64,000 nt of DNA from Paenibacillus sp. FSL R5-0912 (GTDB lineage: Bacteria > Bacillota > Bacilli > Paenibacillales > Paenibacillaceae). The notes under the pieces were generated by a model. The model searched no databases. It was not told the DNA's origin and saw only the letters and a list, made by a program, of their open reading frames with translations. The position numbers and the translations under genes are program-made. Every line of letters starts with the position of its first letter. Position 1 is the stretch's first letter. The stretch lies in the NCBI RefSeq assembly GCF_000758605.1, contig NZ_CP009282.1:2356001-2420000 (forward strand). The letters are read 5' to 3'. Of this stretch, positions 40,588 to 49,311 are shown one piece after another.

Positions 40588-41691
40588 GTGCGTTTAGTAT
40601 CCGTGAATCGGCTTCAGGCGGGAATGAAGCTGGGTAAAAAAATTTATAGTGATGAAGGACTGGTTCTGCTCGCTGATGGAGTAGAGCTTACTGATGCCCT
40701 GATCAAGCGGCTCGCTAGGATCGATATCGGCTATATCTATATAGAGGATTCCGTCACGGAAGATGTCGTGATTCCCGGAATGCTGCAGGATGAGACGCGA
40801 AATCAGGCGCTCAAGGTAATCAGAAATCAATTTCAGCAAATGTCCGGCGCTTCGGGAATTACCAAAGGCTTCTATCATCTGGATAAGAAGTTCTCCAAAG
40901 TGATGGATTCCATACTGGACGATATGTCGGCTCAGGAAGATCCGATGATTATGCTGCTGGATATGCACACCGCAGACAACTATCTGTATGTGCATTCCCT
41001 GAACGTATGCCTCTACACACTGGTGCTTGGCATTGCCCATGGCTACAGCAAGGAAGAACTGCGGGTCATCGGACTCGGTTCGCTGCTGCATGATATCGGC
41101 AAGACACAGATTCCGGTCAAAATTGTTCAGAAGCCCGGGATGCTCAGTGAAGATGAATTCAAGCACATGCAGGCGCATACCGAAATCGGTTACCGGATTC
41201 TTAAGGAAGAGCCGAATATCCCGCTGCTCGCGGCCCATTGTGCACTGCAGCATCATGAGCGGATCGACGGTTCCGGCTACCCGCGCGGTTTGACCGGTCC
41301 GCAGATTCATGAATATGCGAAGTGGCTGGGTGTGGCGGATTCCTATGATGCGATGACCTCCAACCGGATCTACAAAAAAGCCATGCTGCCGCATCAGGCG
41401 GTCGAGGCGCTGTATGTCGGCTCCGGCACGTTGTATGAGCAGAAGCAGCTGGAGATTTTCAGAGACCGTGTGGCGATCTACCCTCTGGGGCTTACCGTCA
41501 AGCTTAGCACCGGCGAGAGCGGTGTTGTGGTCAAGATTGATCCCAGCATACCGCACAGACCTGTTGTACGCGTGCTTAACGGCCCGGAAGGGGAACCGGT
41601 CACCCCATATGAGCATGATCTGGGCAAGGCCCTCTCTGTAGTCATTGTAGATGTGACTGATGGCGGAGAAATTATAGTGAAGAGCACTTGA
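40588..41691 (+). CDS. HD-GYP domain protein, probable cyclic di-GMP phosphodiesterase
   Basis: A 367-residue protein with the same overall design as the protein encoded at 36116. Here the HD motif is intact (GSLLHDIGKTQIP, near residue 168), with HTEIGYRIL, HHERIDGSGYP and ADSYDAMTSNR. The N-terminal 120 residues are a small domain found with such proteins. It has no membrane segment. GTG start after GGCAGGAGTGAGCCAAG. Its C-terminal 60 residues form a PilZ-like or SH3-like beta region (LSTGESGVVVKID). Confidence 0.92.
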   Translation: MRLVSVNRLQAGMKLGKKIYSDEGLVLLADGVELTDALIKRLARIDIGYIYIEDSVTEDVVIPGMLQDETRNQALKVIRNQFQQMSGASGITKGFYHLDKKFSKVMDSILDDMSAQEDPMIMLLDMHTADNYLYVHSLNVCLYTLVLGIAHGYSKEELRVIGLGSLLHDIGKTQIPVKIVQKPGMLSEDEFKHMQAHTEIGYRILKEEPNIPLLAAHCALQHHERIDGSGYPRGLTGPQIHEYAKWLGVADSYDAMTSNRIYKKAMLPHQAVEALYVGSGTLYEQKQLEIFRDRVAIYPLGLTVKLSTGESGVVVKIDPSIPHRPVVRVLNGPEGEPVTPYEHDLGKALSVVIVDVTDGGEIIVKST

Positions 41692-41702
41692 TAGGCGTTG
41701 TT

Positions 41703-41770
41703 AGCAGCGAGGAAAGAATACAGGCGTCCGCTTGGCTGCGGAGCTGTGTTCTCTGCCTTGCTGTTTTTTT
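41703..41770 (+). terminator. Terminator after the HD-GYP gene
   Basis: AGCAGCGAGG pairs with CCTTGCTG, with inner AATACAG/CTGTGTT and GTCCGC/GCGGA segments, followed by seven T residues. Confidence 0.75.
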
Positions 41771-41900
41771 GAAATTACAGCAAATCAGCGGCAGATGCGC
41801 AGTTTTTCACTTGTCGTGGTATGATATAGCGTAAGTTATCGTTCTTTTTCATTTGTTTTGGGTTAATAATAAGGAATAAGCATTAAAGGAGCATCAAGAA

Positions 41901-43040
41901 ATGAGTATATTAGAGCCATCATCGTCAATACCTGTACAAGAGCTGTCGCCGGAGTACGATCCCTGGGATCCGATTACCTCTCTTCGCCAGCACGGGCGGC
42001 ATGTGCTGACCAGCGTAGAGATGACGGTGACCAATCTGTGCAACATGCGCTGTGAGCACTGCGCTGTTGGAGACAGCCTGACTATGAAAGAAGGGGAGCT
42101 GCTGCCACTCCCCAATATGCTGCGCCGTCTGGAAGAGGTAGAGCATCTGCAGACTATCAGCATCACCGGCGGGGAGCCGATGTTCCGTGCCGGAACGGTG
42201 GAGAACACCATCGTCCCGCTGCTGAAGTATGCACGTGAGCGGGGCATCCGTTCTCAGATCAACTCCAATCTTACCATGCCGTATTCCCGTTATGAGCAGC
42301 TGCTTCCATACCTCGATGTCATGCACATCTCTTTCAACTATGTTAACGGGGATGACTTTCATGAGGTGGGCTTCGCGAACAGCGGACATCCGGTCTCGAA
42401 GGAAGCTGCCTACCGGCTGTATGACACCATGCTGGAGAATTCCCGCCGGCTTAGCGATGACGGTATGCTGATCTCCGCGGAGTCGATGATTAATTACCGT
42501 ACGCATACCAAGCTTCCAGAGATCCACAAGCTGATCGGGGAGATGGGGGCAAGACGCCATGAGGTGCATCCGATGTATGCTTCCAGCTTTGCTTCGAAGC
42601 TGCCCGTATTGTCACTTCGAGAGATGAATGCAGCCATACATTCCTTGCTGGATGCCCGTGACCCTGAGATGTGGATGCTGTTCGGCACACTGCCGTTCTT
42701 CGCCTGCAGCTTCCTCGAGGAAGACCAGCAGCTGCTGCGCAGACTGCGCAGTGAGAAGAATGTTACCCTGCGCAACGACCCGGACGGAAGAAACCGGGTG
42801 AACGTGAATTTATTTACGGGCGATGTATTCGTAACAGATTTCGCCGATATTTCTGCATTTGGCAATATCAGCAGCACCAGGCTGGATGACATTTTTACCG
42901 AGTGGCAGACTAAGCATCCGCTGAATCAGAAAGTGAATTGCCACTGCGATGCCGCCGGCTGCTGCGGGCCCAACCTTCTGGTAGCCGATATGTATTATCC
43001 TGAGGTTGATTTCAAGACAAGAAAAGCGATCACTCTGTAG
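41901..43040 (+). CDS. yfkAB: Radical SAM/CxCxxxxC protein YfkAB
   Basis: A 379-residue radical SAM protein. The 4Fe-4S ligands C47, C51 and C54 are in CNMRCEHC, followed by TGGEPMF. Near residues 350-360 the sequence CHCDAAGC gives the CxCxxxxC motif that names the YfkAB family. The yfkA and yfkB genes are annotated separately in B. subtilis 168; here the frame is intact. TAAAGGAGCATCAAGAA precedes the ATG. Substrate unknown. Confidence 0.92.
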   Translation: MSILEPSSSIPVQELSPEYDPWDPITSLRQHGRHVLTSVEMTVTNLCNMRCEHCAVGDSLTMKEGELLPLPNMLRRLEEVEHLQTISITGGEPMFRAGTVENTIVPLLKYARERGIRSQINSNLTMPYSRYEQLLPYLDVMHISFNYVNGDDFHEVGFANSGHPVSKEAAYRLYDTMLENSRRLSDDGMLISAESMINYRTHTKLPEIHKLIGEMGARRHEVHPMYASSFASKLPVLSLREMNAAIHSLLDARDPEMWMLFGTLPFFACSFLEEDQQLLRRLRSEKNVTLRNDPDGRNRVNVNLFTGDVFVTDFADISAFGNISSTRLDDIFTEWQTKHPLNQKVNCHCDAAGCCGPNLLVADMYYPEVDFKTRKAITL

Positions 43041-43058
43041 AAATGGGGCGTTATTATA

Positions 43059-44417
43059 GTGCATACGGAATTTGACATAGGAAGCTTATTGCTTAATCTT
43101 TTGCTCGTTCTGGTGCTCGTATTATTGAATGGAATCTTCGTTGCGGCGGAGTTTTCGCTGGTAAAGGTCAGACAATCACGTCTGACTCAGCTCGTCAGCG
43201 AAGGGAACAAAATGGCCGGGTATGCGCTGAAGGTCAATAAAAGACTGGATTCATATCTGTCTGCCACCCAGTTTGGGATTACGCTCGCCTCGCTGGGACT
43301 CGGCTGGGTCGGAGAACCGGCGATCTCTGAGCTGCTGGTTGAACCGCTGATGTATCAGCTAGGCGTTTCGGATCAGACCCTGATCTCTACGGTATCTGTG
43401 ATTATCGGTTTCTCGATTATTACCTTCTTACATATTGTGCTGGGTGAGCTTGCACCGAAGTCCCTGGCGATTCAAAAAACTGAAGGCTCAGCGCTGCTGC
43501 TGTCCGCTCCGCTGATGTTCTTCTATAATGTGTTCCTCCCCTTCATCTGGGTGCTGAATGCGTCGGCTAATGCACTGCTGAGGCTGGTGGGGGTTGAACC
43601 GGCCAGTGAAGCCGAAGCTGCCCACTCGGAAGAGGAGATCCGTATCCTGATGAATCAGAGTGCGAAGAGCGGGGTTATCGACAAGGACGAGATGAAGCTG
43701 ATGGACAATATCTTCGAATTCTCCGATCTGTTGGCCCGTGAAGTCATGCTCCCGCGTACGGATATGGATGTACTGTACAGCAATCTCCCGCTGGAGGACA
43801 ATATGCGGATCATTACAGAAACGAAGCATTCCCGGTATCCGGTAGCCTTCGAGGATAAGGACCGGATTATCGGCTTCATCCATATTACAGATCTCCTCTT
43901 CGCACCGCTGGAGCAGCAGAATGACCTGGCTTCACTGGTCCGGCCGATTCTGAATGTGCCGGAATCGATGGAGATCAGCCATGCGCTCCGTCTGATGCAG
44001 AAGAACAAAGCCCAACTAACCCTGGTCGTAGATGAATATGGCGGGACTGCGGGACTGCTGACGGCTGAAGAGATCCTAGAGGAGATTGTCGGCGATCTGC
44101 ATGATGAGTTTGAGGATGAACGCCCCAGTGTGGAGCGCAACGGCGAATACATTTCCGTTGAAGGCCGCATGCTGATCGAAGACGTGAATGATCTTACAGG
44201 TGTCATCATCGAAGATGAAGAAGTGGATTCGATTGGCGGCTGGCTATTCAAGGAGCTGGAGGGCAATCCGTCCAAAGGCAAACAGGTAGTGGTCGGCGAC
44301 GTCACCTTCGAGGTGGAGGAGTCCACCCGGCTGCGGATTACCCGGATTAATATCCACCGGGCGAATCCGCCGGAGTCCGCAGAGGATGCAGAAGATACGG
44401 AAGAAGAGAAAGAGTAA
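43059..44417 (+). CDS. CNNM/CorC-HlyC family transporter-like protein with CBS domains
   Basis: A 452-residue membrane protein. An N-terminal DUF21/CNNM domain with three to four helices (VAAEFSLVKVRQSRL, TLASLGLGWVGEPA, LGELAPKSLAIQKTE) is followed by paired CBS domains (about 210-330; VMLPRTDMDVLY) and a C-terminal CorC_HlyC domain (about 350-435; SIGGWLFKELEG). Such proteins are linked to magnesium or cobalt efflux. The GTG start is 18 bp after yfkAB with only a weak binding site, so the two genes may be coupled. Confidence 0.9.
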   Translation: MHTEFDIGSLLLNLLLVLVLVLLNGIFVAAEFSLVKVRQSRLTQLVSEGNKMAGYALKVNKRLDSYLSATQFGITLASLGLGWVGEPAISELLVEPLMYQLGVSDQTLISTVSVIIGFSIITFLHIVLGELAPKSLAIQKTEGSALLLSAPLMFFYNVFLPFIWVLNASANALLRLVGVEPASEAEAAHSEEEIRILMNQSAKSGVIDKDEMKLMDNIFEFSDLLAREVMLPRTDMDVLYSNLPLEDNMRIITETKHSRYPVAFEDKDRIIGFIHITDLLFAPLEQQNDLASLVRPILNVPESMEISHALRLMQKNKAQLTLVVDEYGGTAGLLTAEEILEEIVGDLHDEFEDERPSVERNGEYISVEGRMLIEDVNDLTGVIIEDEEVDSIGGWLFKELEGNPSKGKQVVVGDVTFEVEESTRLRITRINIHRANPPESAEDAEDTEEEKE

Positions 44418-44451
44418 GCAGGGCAATTGCTGAAATAAAGAGTTAAATTGT

Positions 44452-44502
44452 AACAGGGTACACTGGCAGCCGCTAATGGCTGCTGGTGTGCCCTGTTTTT
44501 TT
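44452..44502 (+). terminator. Terminator after the CNNM/CorC gene
   Basis: ACAGGGTACACTGGCAGCC pairs with GGCTGCTGGTGTGCCCTGT, followed by seven T residues. Confidence 0.92.
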
Positions 44503-44613
44503 GCAATTGCGTTCTGATATCCCTTAGAGCTGTCATAAATTAGTTATGAAGGTAACTATCAGATATGACATCCATGAAACGAAGCTCATCAAACTTTGAG
44601 GAGGAATGAAACA

Positions 44614-44829
44614 TTGAACTCCCAGGAACGTGTATGGACACCGTATAGGGGACCGTTTGATCCCTGTCCGCCGGTGCCGTTCAAGACGTATGTAGTACCG
44701 CCGAACCAATTCATTAATTTCCAGCCCCCGAATCTGCCGCAGTTCTCCCTGCCTGAAGCGCTGAAGTACGGAACGCTATGGCCCGCGCTGTTCAGCCCGT
44801 ATGAGTCCAAGTCCAAAGGAGGGAAGTAG
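44614..44829 (+). CDS. cotJA: Spore coat-associated protein CotJA
   Basis: A 71-residue Pro- and aromatic-rich protein (YRGPFDPCPPVPFKTYVVPP, PEALKYGTLWPALFSPY), typical of CotJA. I chose TTG at 44614, nine bases after AGGAGG. It is the first gene of the cotJABC operon, normally made in the mother cell under SigE. No convincing SigE promoter was seen in the 110 bp upstream. Confidence 0.9.
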   Translation: MNSQERVWTPYRGPFDPCPPVPFKTYVVPPNQFINFQPPNLPQFSLPEALKYGTLWPALFSPYESKSKGGK

Positions 44830-44832
44830 GCG

Positions 44833-45099
44833 ATGGAAGCAAATCCTTGCGAACCCCGCTATTACGAAATGCTGGAGCAGCTGCAGGTGCTCGATTTCGC
44901 ACTGGTGGAGCTGAATCTGTATCTGGATACCCATCCTGAGGATCTGAAGGCCATTGAGCAATTTAATCAGCTGACCTTCGAACGAACGAAGCTGGCGAGC
45001 CAGTTCCAGGAGCTATACGGCCCGTTGCAGAACTTCGGCCGCGCGTATTCCAAATGTCCGTGGCAATGGAGTCAGAGTCCCTGGCCTTGGCAAGTCTAG
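44833..45099 (+). CDS. cotJB: Spore coat protein CotJB
   Basis: An 88-residue protein (YYEMLEQLQVLDFALVEL, LYLDTHPEDLKAIEQFN, a Trp-rich tail CPWQWSQSPWPW). It starts three bases after cotJA ends, with AAGGAGGGAAG inside the end of cotJA as binding site. Confidence 0.92.
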   Translation: MEANPCEPRYYEMLEQLQVLDFALVELNLYLDTHPEDLKAIEQFNQLTFERTKLASQFQELYGPLQNFGRAYSKCPWQWSQSPWPWQV

Positions 45100-45146
45100 C
45101 GGCCCGGGTGAGGAATGAATAAGTCTAAGGAGGGGGAAGTGCACGA

Positions 45147-45716
45147 ATGTGGATTTATGAGAAAAAGCTGCAATACCCGGTGCGTGTCGGCAAATGCGAT
45201 GTGCGGATGGCGCGTTATCTGATGGAGCAATACGGCGGGGCAGATGGAGAACTGGCGGCGGCACTGCGGTATATGAATCAGCGGTATGCGATTCCCGATA
45301 AGGTCATCGGCGTATTAACGGATATATCGACTGAAGAATTTGCCCATTTGGAAATGATTGCCACCATGATCTATAAACTGACCAAGGACGCTTCGATCAG
45401 TGAGCTTGAGGCGGCGGGACTCGGTCCGAACTACGCGCAGCGGGATCATGCGCTGTTCTACCAGAACTCGGCAGGGGTGCCGTGGACAGCCGCCTACATC
45501 CAAGCCAAGGGTGATCCGCTCGCTGACCTGTATGAGGACATTGCCGCCGAAGAAAAGGCCCGGGCTACATACCAGTGGCTGATCGACATGACGGATGATG
45601 TGGATCTGCAGGACAGCCTCAAGTTCCTGCGGGAGCGGGAAATCGTGCATGCGCTAAGATTTAAGGAGTCTGTGCAGATATTGATTGAGGAACGGGATAA
45701 GAAGAAGGTGTTCTGA
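45147..45716 (+). CDS. cotJC: CotJC, manganese catalase-family spore coat protein
   Basis: A 189-residue ferritin-like protein of the manganese catalase family. The metal-binding Glu/His pattern is visible in STEEFAHLEMIATMIY and in IAAEEKARATYQWLI with REREIVHALRF. CotJC sits in the inner spore coat. AAGGAGGGGGAAGTGCACGA precedes the ATG. Complete. Confidence 0.95.
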   Translation: MWIYEKKLQYPVRVGKCDVRMARYLMEQYGGADGELAAALRYMNQRYAIPDKVIGVLTDISTEEFAHLEMIATMIYKLTKDASISELEAAGLGPNYAQRDHALFYQNSAGVPWTAAYIQAKGDPLADLYEDIAAEEKARATYQWLIDMTDDVDLQDSLKFLREREIVHALRFKESVQILIEERDKKKVF

Positions 45717-45723
45717 GGAGCTT

Positions 45724-45910
45724 AATCCTGCCCAAAATACAACATTTCGCTCATGGATTCGAGCCTAACCGGAAATTGTTGTACAAAAGGCAGGATTTCT
45801 GCTTGTTTATGCGGCTATGCGGGATAATTGTTGTATTTCATACAGGAATCCTCGCGAACCCCAGGGCAACTTGGAAGCAAAGCTGTAAAACGTACAACAT
45901 TTATGATACA
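45724..45910. repeat. Interspersed repeat family A, copy 2
   Basis: AATCCTGCCCAAAATACAAC then ATTTC starts at 45724, and TTGTATTTCATACA lies at 45831-45844, both as in copy 1, with an additional GTTGTACAAAAGGCAGGATT arm near 45779. Fills most of the gap between cotJC and the kinase gene. Confidence 0.65.
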
Positions 45911-46092
45911 TAACTAGGGGCTGTTCCAAAAGCTATGAAATGGCTGGTTGGATAGTCTCTTTTTTCTGTAGTTAACGCCCTGCCTTTGTGCTGACCTGCC
46001 GTGCCTCGGTGCCAGATACAGCCATCTGTGAGATAATACTGCTACTGATGATCAATCTGGTGCAGGATGCGGATAGTGGAAAGGGGAGCATA

Positions 46093-46917
46093 ATGGTTAT
46101 GGCATTTGAACGGTGGCGCGGATTCATCCGGGCCTGGCGGGATTATCCCTTCCCGGAAGGGGCTGTGATTGGCGGGCATTATACAATTGAGGCTTTGCTG
46201 GGAGAAGGCAGCTACGGGCTGACGTACCTCTGCTATGATTCAAGGAATGGCGCTCTCTTTGCGATTAAACAGTCCAGACCCAGCAAGAAAGCGGTTGGCC
46301 GGGCGTTGCTTGCCAGGGAGGGTGCTATTTTACAGGCAATGGATCATCCTAATATTCTTAAATACCGCGATTATTTCAAATATAAAGGCTCGAATTGGCT
46401 GGTTACCGATTATATTGCGGGGAAGACGCTGGAGGATCTGATCTTTGATGAACAGATCGTCTATGGTGAGCGGGAATGTCTGGCCACAACGCTGAAACTG
46501 ATGGATCGGGTTGCCCATGTCCATTCGCGCGGATACGTTCACCTCGATCTGCGGATTCCCAATGTGATTCTCCAGAATGAAGATCTGTACTTAATTGATT
46601 TCGGATTGGCCGCACAAATAGGAGAGGCGGATACCGTACCCTGGCTGCTGAAGCCGAGGGAGAAAGAGCTGCCGGAACGTAGGCCGCCGGTGATCGCCTC
46701 GGATTTGTACGATGTAGGACAACTGATGCTGTTCATGCTGTATTCCGGTTATGTGCCAGTACGGGGAGGGGCGGAGCGGAGCTGGCGGGAAGAGCTGGAG
46801 CTATCGCCGGGAATGCTGCAGATACTGTCCCGGCTGCTTGGGGAGCAGGAGACCTATCCGGACACAGCTGGATTTATGCGTGAGGCCGGAGAATTGTATA
46901 AGAGTCTGCTGCGATGA
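46093..46917 (+). CDS. Hanks-type serine/threonine protein kinase, soluble
   Basis: A 274-residue kinase domain with no membrane helix or PASTA domain. The glycine loop LGEGSYGLTYL is near 35-45, the ATP-binding Lys in FAIKQS near 59, the catalytic loop HLDLRIPNVIL near 149-159, and DFG (LIDFGLA) near 168. The catalytic Asp and the Asn are present, but the usual Lys two residues after Asp is Arg. ATG at 46093 follows AAGGGGAG. It is convergent with the small Ser-rich basic protein gene and sits beside cotJABC. Substrate unknown. Confidence 0.85.
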   Translation: MVMAFERWRGFIRAWRDYPFPEGAVIGGHYTIEALLGEGSYGLTYLCYDSRNGALFAIKQSRPSKKAVGRALLAREGAILQAMDHPNILKYRDYFKYKGSNWLVTDYIAGKTLEDLIFDEQIVYGERECLATTLKLMDRVAHVHSRGYVHLDLRIPNVILQNEDLYLIDFGLAAQIGEADTVPWLLKPREKELPERRPPVIASDLYDVGQLMLFMLYSGYVPVRGGAERSWREELELSPGMLQILSRLLGEQETYPDTAGFMREAGELYKSLLR

Positions 46918-46928
46918 TATCTGTTCAA

Positions 46929-46968
46929 AAAAAGGTGCCCTCAGCCAAATGCTAAGAGGCGCCTTTTG
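46929..46968. terminator. Bidirectional terminator between kinase and small basic protein genes
   Basis: AAAAGGTGCC-CTC pairs with GAG-GCGCCTTTT, with A- and T-rich flanks. Confidence 0.75.
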
Positions 46969-46995
46969 ACTGTGTATGAAGAAATCAAGCCAGCT

Positions 46996-47208
46996 TCAGC
47001 TTGAACTGCCGTAACGGTTCTTATAGTATTTATGTCCGGTTCCTCCGCGGCGGGCATCTGAAGAGGAATGCCGCTTGTATCCGTGGCTGCTGCTTGAATG
47101 CCTTCTGGATACTGGCCTCCCTTTGTTGCTGCTCGAATGCCTGCGGTGTCCGCCATGTTTGGACTGCTCCACGGAGTGCAGGACTTTACCAAGAATTTTC
47201 TTAAACAT
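46996..47208 (-). CDS. Small Ser/His/Arg-rich low-complexity protein
   Basis: A 70-residue very basic protein with three copies of an (R/K)RHSSS motif (HRRHSSSNKG, RRHSSSSHG, KRHSSSDARR), Gly-rich segments, and a Tyr-containing tail (HKYYKNRYGSSS). GAGGAGGAAACAAG before the ATG supports expression. I do not recognise a family. The composition recalls CotG-like, kinase-modified coat proteins. The nearby cotJ operon and the convergent kinase gene make a spore coat role worth testing, but it is not shown. Confidence 0.7.
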   Translation of the reverse strand: MFKKILGKVLHSVEQSKHGGHRRHSSSNKGRPVSRRHSSSSHGYKRHSSSDARRGGTGHKYYKNRYGSSS

Positions 47209-47305
47209 CTTGTTTCCTCCTCTAAGGTTGTAGTAGCCATTGCAGTGCGGCTTTAATCGTTAGTTACCCGTACTACGGCTTCCGTACGCGGCTGGTTTCA
47301 ATAAA

Positions 47306-47338
47306 AATTAAACCCCGTCCATTTGCGGCGGGGTTGTT
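47306..47338 (-). terminator. Terminator after the SDR gene
   Basis: On the minus strand AACCCCGCCG pairs with CGGGGTT, followed by TAATTTTTATT. Confidence 0.65.
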
Positions 47339-47371
47339 TGTATACCAAGCGTAATGCTCGCAATGATTATG

Positions 47372-48133
47372 TTATTCAATATAACTCTTCATTGCCTGAT
47401 ACATATTGTCAGCATATTCGTCGATCTTATCCCGTGACATGCGCAGCCGGTCCACCGAAGTGCCGTAGCCGATCTCCTGCAGTCCTTCGGCTAATCCCTG
47501 GAAGATTCCATCCGTGAACGCATCTAACGGTTCGCCGTGGACATGCAGCCCGCTTCCGCCGAGATCTGTATTCACCGCCGGAGGAGCAATCTCAATCACT
47601 TCTACAGAGGTATCAGAGAGCTGGAGTCTGAGACTCATGCTGAACGAATGAAGCGCCGCCTTCGTCGCTGAATAGATCGGGCCAATGGCAAACGGTGTGA
47701 AGGCTAGGCCGGAGGTGACGCTCAGGATAGCCGCCGCTTCCCGTGCTGCGAATAATGGAGCGAACAGCATCGCCAGATGAAGAGGGGCTTCAAGGTTAGT
47801 TGTGATTTCTTGATTGAAATAAGCCCAGTTGTTTCTCGCATCTGCCTTGAGTACATTGAAGCGCTGCTGGGTCCCGGCATTGTTCACTAATACATTTATT
47901 TCCGGATAGTTCGCAGTTACCCAGTCGAACAAGGCGGTACGCTCGGATTCTATATTCAAATCACTTACACGGGTAATCAGGCCGGGGAGCTTGTCTTTGG
48001 CATCCTGCAGGACCTGTTCACGCCGCCCGGTACTGATGACTGTATTCCCGCCATTGATGAAGCGTTCGGCAAAAGCGAGCCCGATTCCCGAGCCTCCGCC
48101 TGTAATAAGGATTGTATTTCCTGAAAGTTTCAT
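47372..48133 (-). CDS. SDR-family oxidoreductase (DltE-like)
   Basis: A 253-residue short-chain dehydrogenase. The cofactor motif TGGGSGIG is at 11-18, NNAG at about 84-87 and YSATK at about 154-158. The pattern and length resemble B. subtilis DltE. It is the second gene after the MerR regulator, 18 bp apart, and probably its target. Substrate unknown. Confidence 0.88.
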   Translation of the reverse strand: MKLSGNTILITGGGSGIGLAFAERFINGGNTVISTGRREQVLQDAKDKLPGLITRVSDLNIESERTALFDWVTANYPEINVLVNNAGTQQRFNVLKADARNNWAYFNQEITTNLEAPLHLAMLFAPLFAAREAAAILSVTSGLAFTPFAIGPIYSATKAALHSFSMSLRLQLSDTSVEVIEIAPPAVNTDLGGSGLHVHGEPLDAFTDGIFQGLAEGLQEIGYGTSVDRLRMSRDKIDEYADNMYQAMKSYIE

Positions 48134-48151
48134 TGTGGTACCTCTTCTCCA

Positions 48152-48517
48152 TTATTTTGATAAATAATTGGTATACCGTACGATTTTCTTGTCGATGCCC
48201 TGCAAGGATTCTGTCATGAGCGCAATTTCCGCCAGCACAGCCTGCTTATGCTCCTGAAACATTCTAAGCCGGAGTTCAGTCGTGCTGTCCCCTTCTAACA
48301 TCCAGTCCACATATTGCCGGATACTGCAGATGGGCATATGCGTATTTTTCAAATAAATAATGATCTTAAGGAAAGCAATACGATTCTCCGAGAATATCCG
48401 CCTCCCGGCTTCATCACGCTCCATCTGTGGCAATAAACCCTTTTTCTCATAATAACGAATCGTTGATTCCGGAATCCCTAACTGGGCTGCAGCTTCGCTA
48501 ATGGAAACATATTTCAT
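48152..48517 (-). CDS. MerR-family transcriptional regulator
   Basis: A 121-residue regulator: VSISEAAAQLGIPESTIRYY then EKKGLLPQ, a DNA-binding wing, and a C-terminal coiled coil. It has no Cys cluster for metal sensing, so it is of the small-molecule type often paired with an SDR gene. ATG at 48517 follows GGAGGTCTCCAG. Its promoter has a 19-bp spacer filled by a dyad, the classical MerR design. Confidence 0.93.
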   Translation of the reverse strand: MKYVSISEAAAQLGIPESTIRYYEKKGLLPQMERDEAGRRIFSENRIAFLKIIIYLKNTHMPICSIRQYVDWMLEGDSTTELRLRMFQEHKQAVLAEIALMTESLQGIDKKIVRYTNYLSK

Positions 48518-48558
48518 CTGGAGACCTCCATGGCAGTTGGTTAGTTGTCGACAGGAAT

Positions 48559-48589
48559 AGGATACGACTTGAACCATGGTTTAAGTCAA
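48559..48589 (-). promoter_or_regulatory. MerR-type promoter with dyad in a 19-bp spacer
   Basis: On the minus strand TTGACT (48589-48584), 19-bp spacer, TATCCT (48564-48559). Arms GACTT(G/A)AACC and GGTT(T/C)AAGTC form a 22-bp dyad (48566-48587) with one mismatch per arm. The over-long spacer is what MerR proteins correct by twisting DNA. Confidence 0.88.
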
Positions 48590-48705
48590 CACATATATTT
48601 TTACACTAATGAAATATACTTTTTGAGATAAATTTATATCTTTGCTATATTAAGAGAATGCGTTTCCGATAAATAAGATTTATCCAAAAATGGGAGGAAT
48701 ATTGA

Positions 48706-49311
48706 ATGAATGCAGCGGATTTTCCGGCGTACAAGTGGATGAATGAGGGGAACATCAGGTTTGAGGATGATGCTATTATATTAGAAGCCACTGCTAACAG
48801 CGACTTTTTCTGCAACAACGGTGCCATAGCTGAAGAAGGGCTTACCCCTGAAAGTCTGACGAATGCACCCTTCTTCTATACAGAAGTGTCCGGTGATTTC
48901 GTGCTGCGGGTGAAGGTTAGCCATGACTTCCGGGATACCTACGATTCCTCTTCCATTATGGTGATGCAGGACCTGACGGTCTGGGCCAAGGCCTGCTTTG
49001 AGCTGACAGATTTCAATACCCACGCCGTGGTCAGTGTAGTAACAAATCAGACCTCGGATGATGCCAATGGCTGTAATATTGATGGCAATGAGGTATGGCT
49101 GCAGGCCGCAAGGTCCGGGAATGCCTTCGCCTTTCATTATTCGACAGATGGTGTAAGGTTTGATATGATGCGCTTCTTTAACCTTCCGGCGGAAGAAACG
49201 ATCAAGGTTGGACTATTGGCACAAGCCCCAACAGGCGAAGGCGGAGAGAGAATCTACCGGAATTTCACACTGGAGAACCGGACGGTCAAAAATATAAGAG
49301 CGGGTGAATAA
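48706..49311 (+). CDS. DUF1349 family protein
   Basis: A 201-residue soluble protein of the DUF1349 fold, a concanavalin-like jelly roll: SDFFCNNGAIAEEGL, FYTEVSGDFVLRVKV, SSIMVMQDLTVWAKACFE and the C-terminal KVGLLAQAPTGEGGE. Related proteins occur as lone cytosolic proteins or carbohydrate-linked modules; no activity is known. TGGGAGGAATATTGA precedes the ATG. The stop codon lies inside the first unit of an 11-bp tandem repeat. Confidence 0.88.
   Translation: MNAADFPAYKWMNEGNIRFEDDAIILEATANSDFFCNNGAIAEEGLTPESLTNAPFFYTEVSGDFVLRVKVSHDFRDTYDSSSIMVMQDLTVWAKACFELTDFNTHAVVSVVTNQTSDDANGCNIDGNEVWLQAARSGNAFAFHYSTDGVRFDMMRFFNLPAEETIKVGLLAQAPTGEGGERIYRNFTLENRTVKNIRAGE

Noticed and set aside
44503-44613. 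SigE promoter for cotJABC
   Set aside because: Expected on biological grounds, but no pair of elements with proper spacing could be matched by eye.
45917-45960. GGGGCTGTTCCAAAAGC resembling an insertion-sequence end
   Set aside because: No second end, no transposase and no target duplication were found; too short to call.
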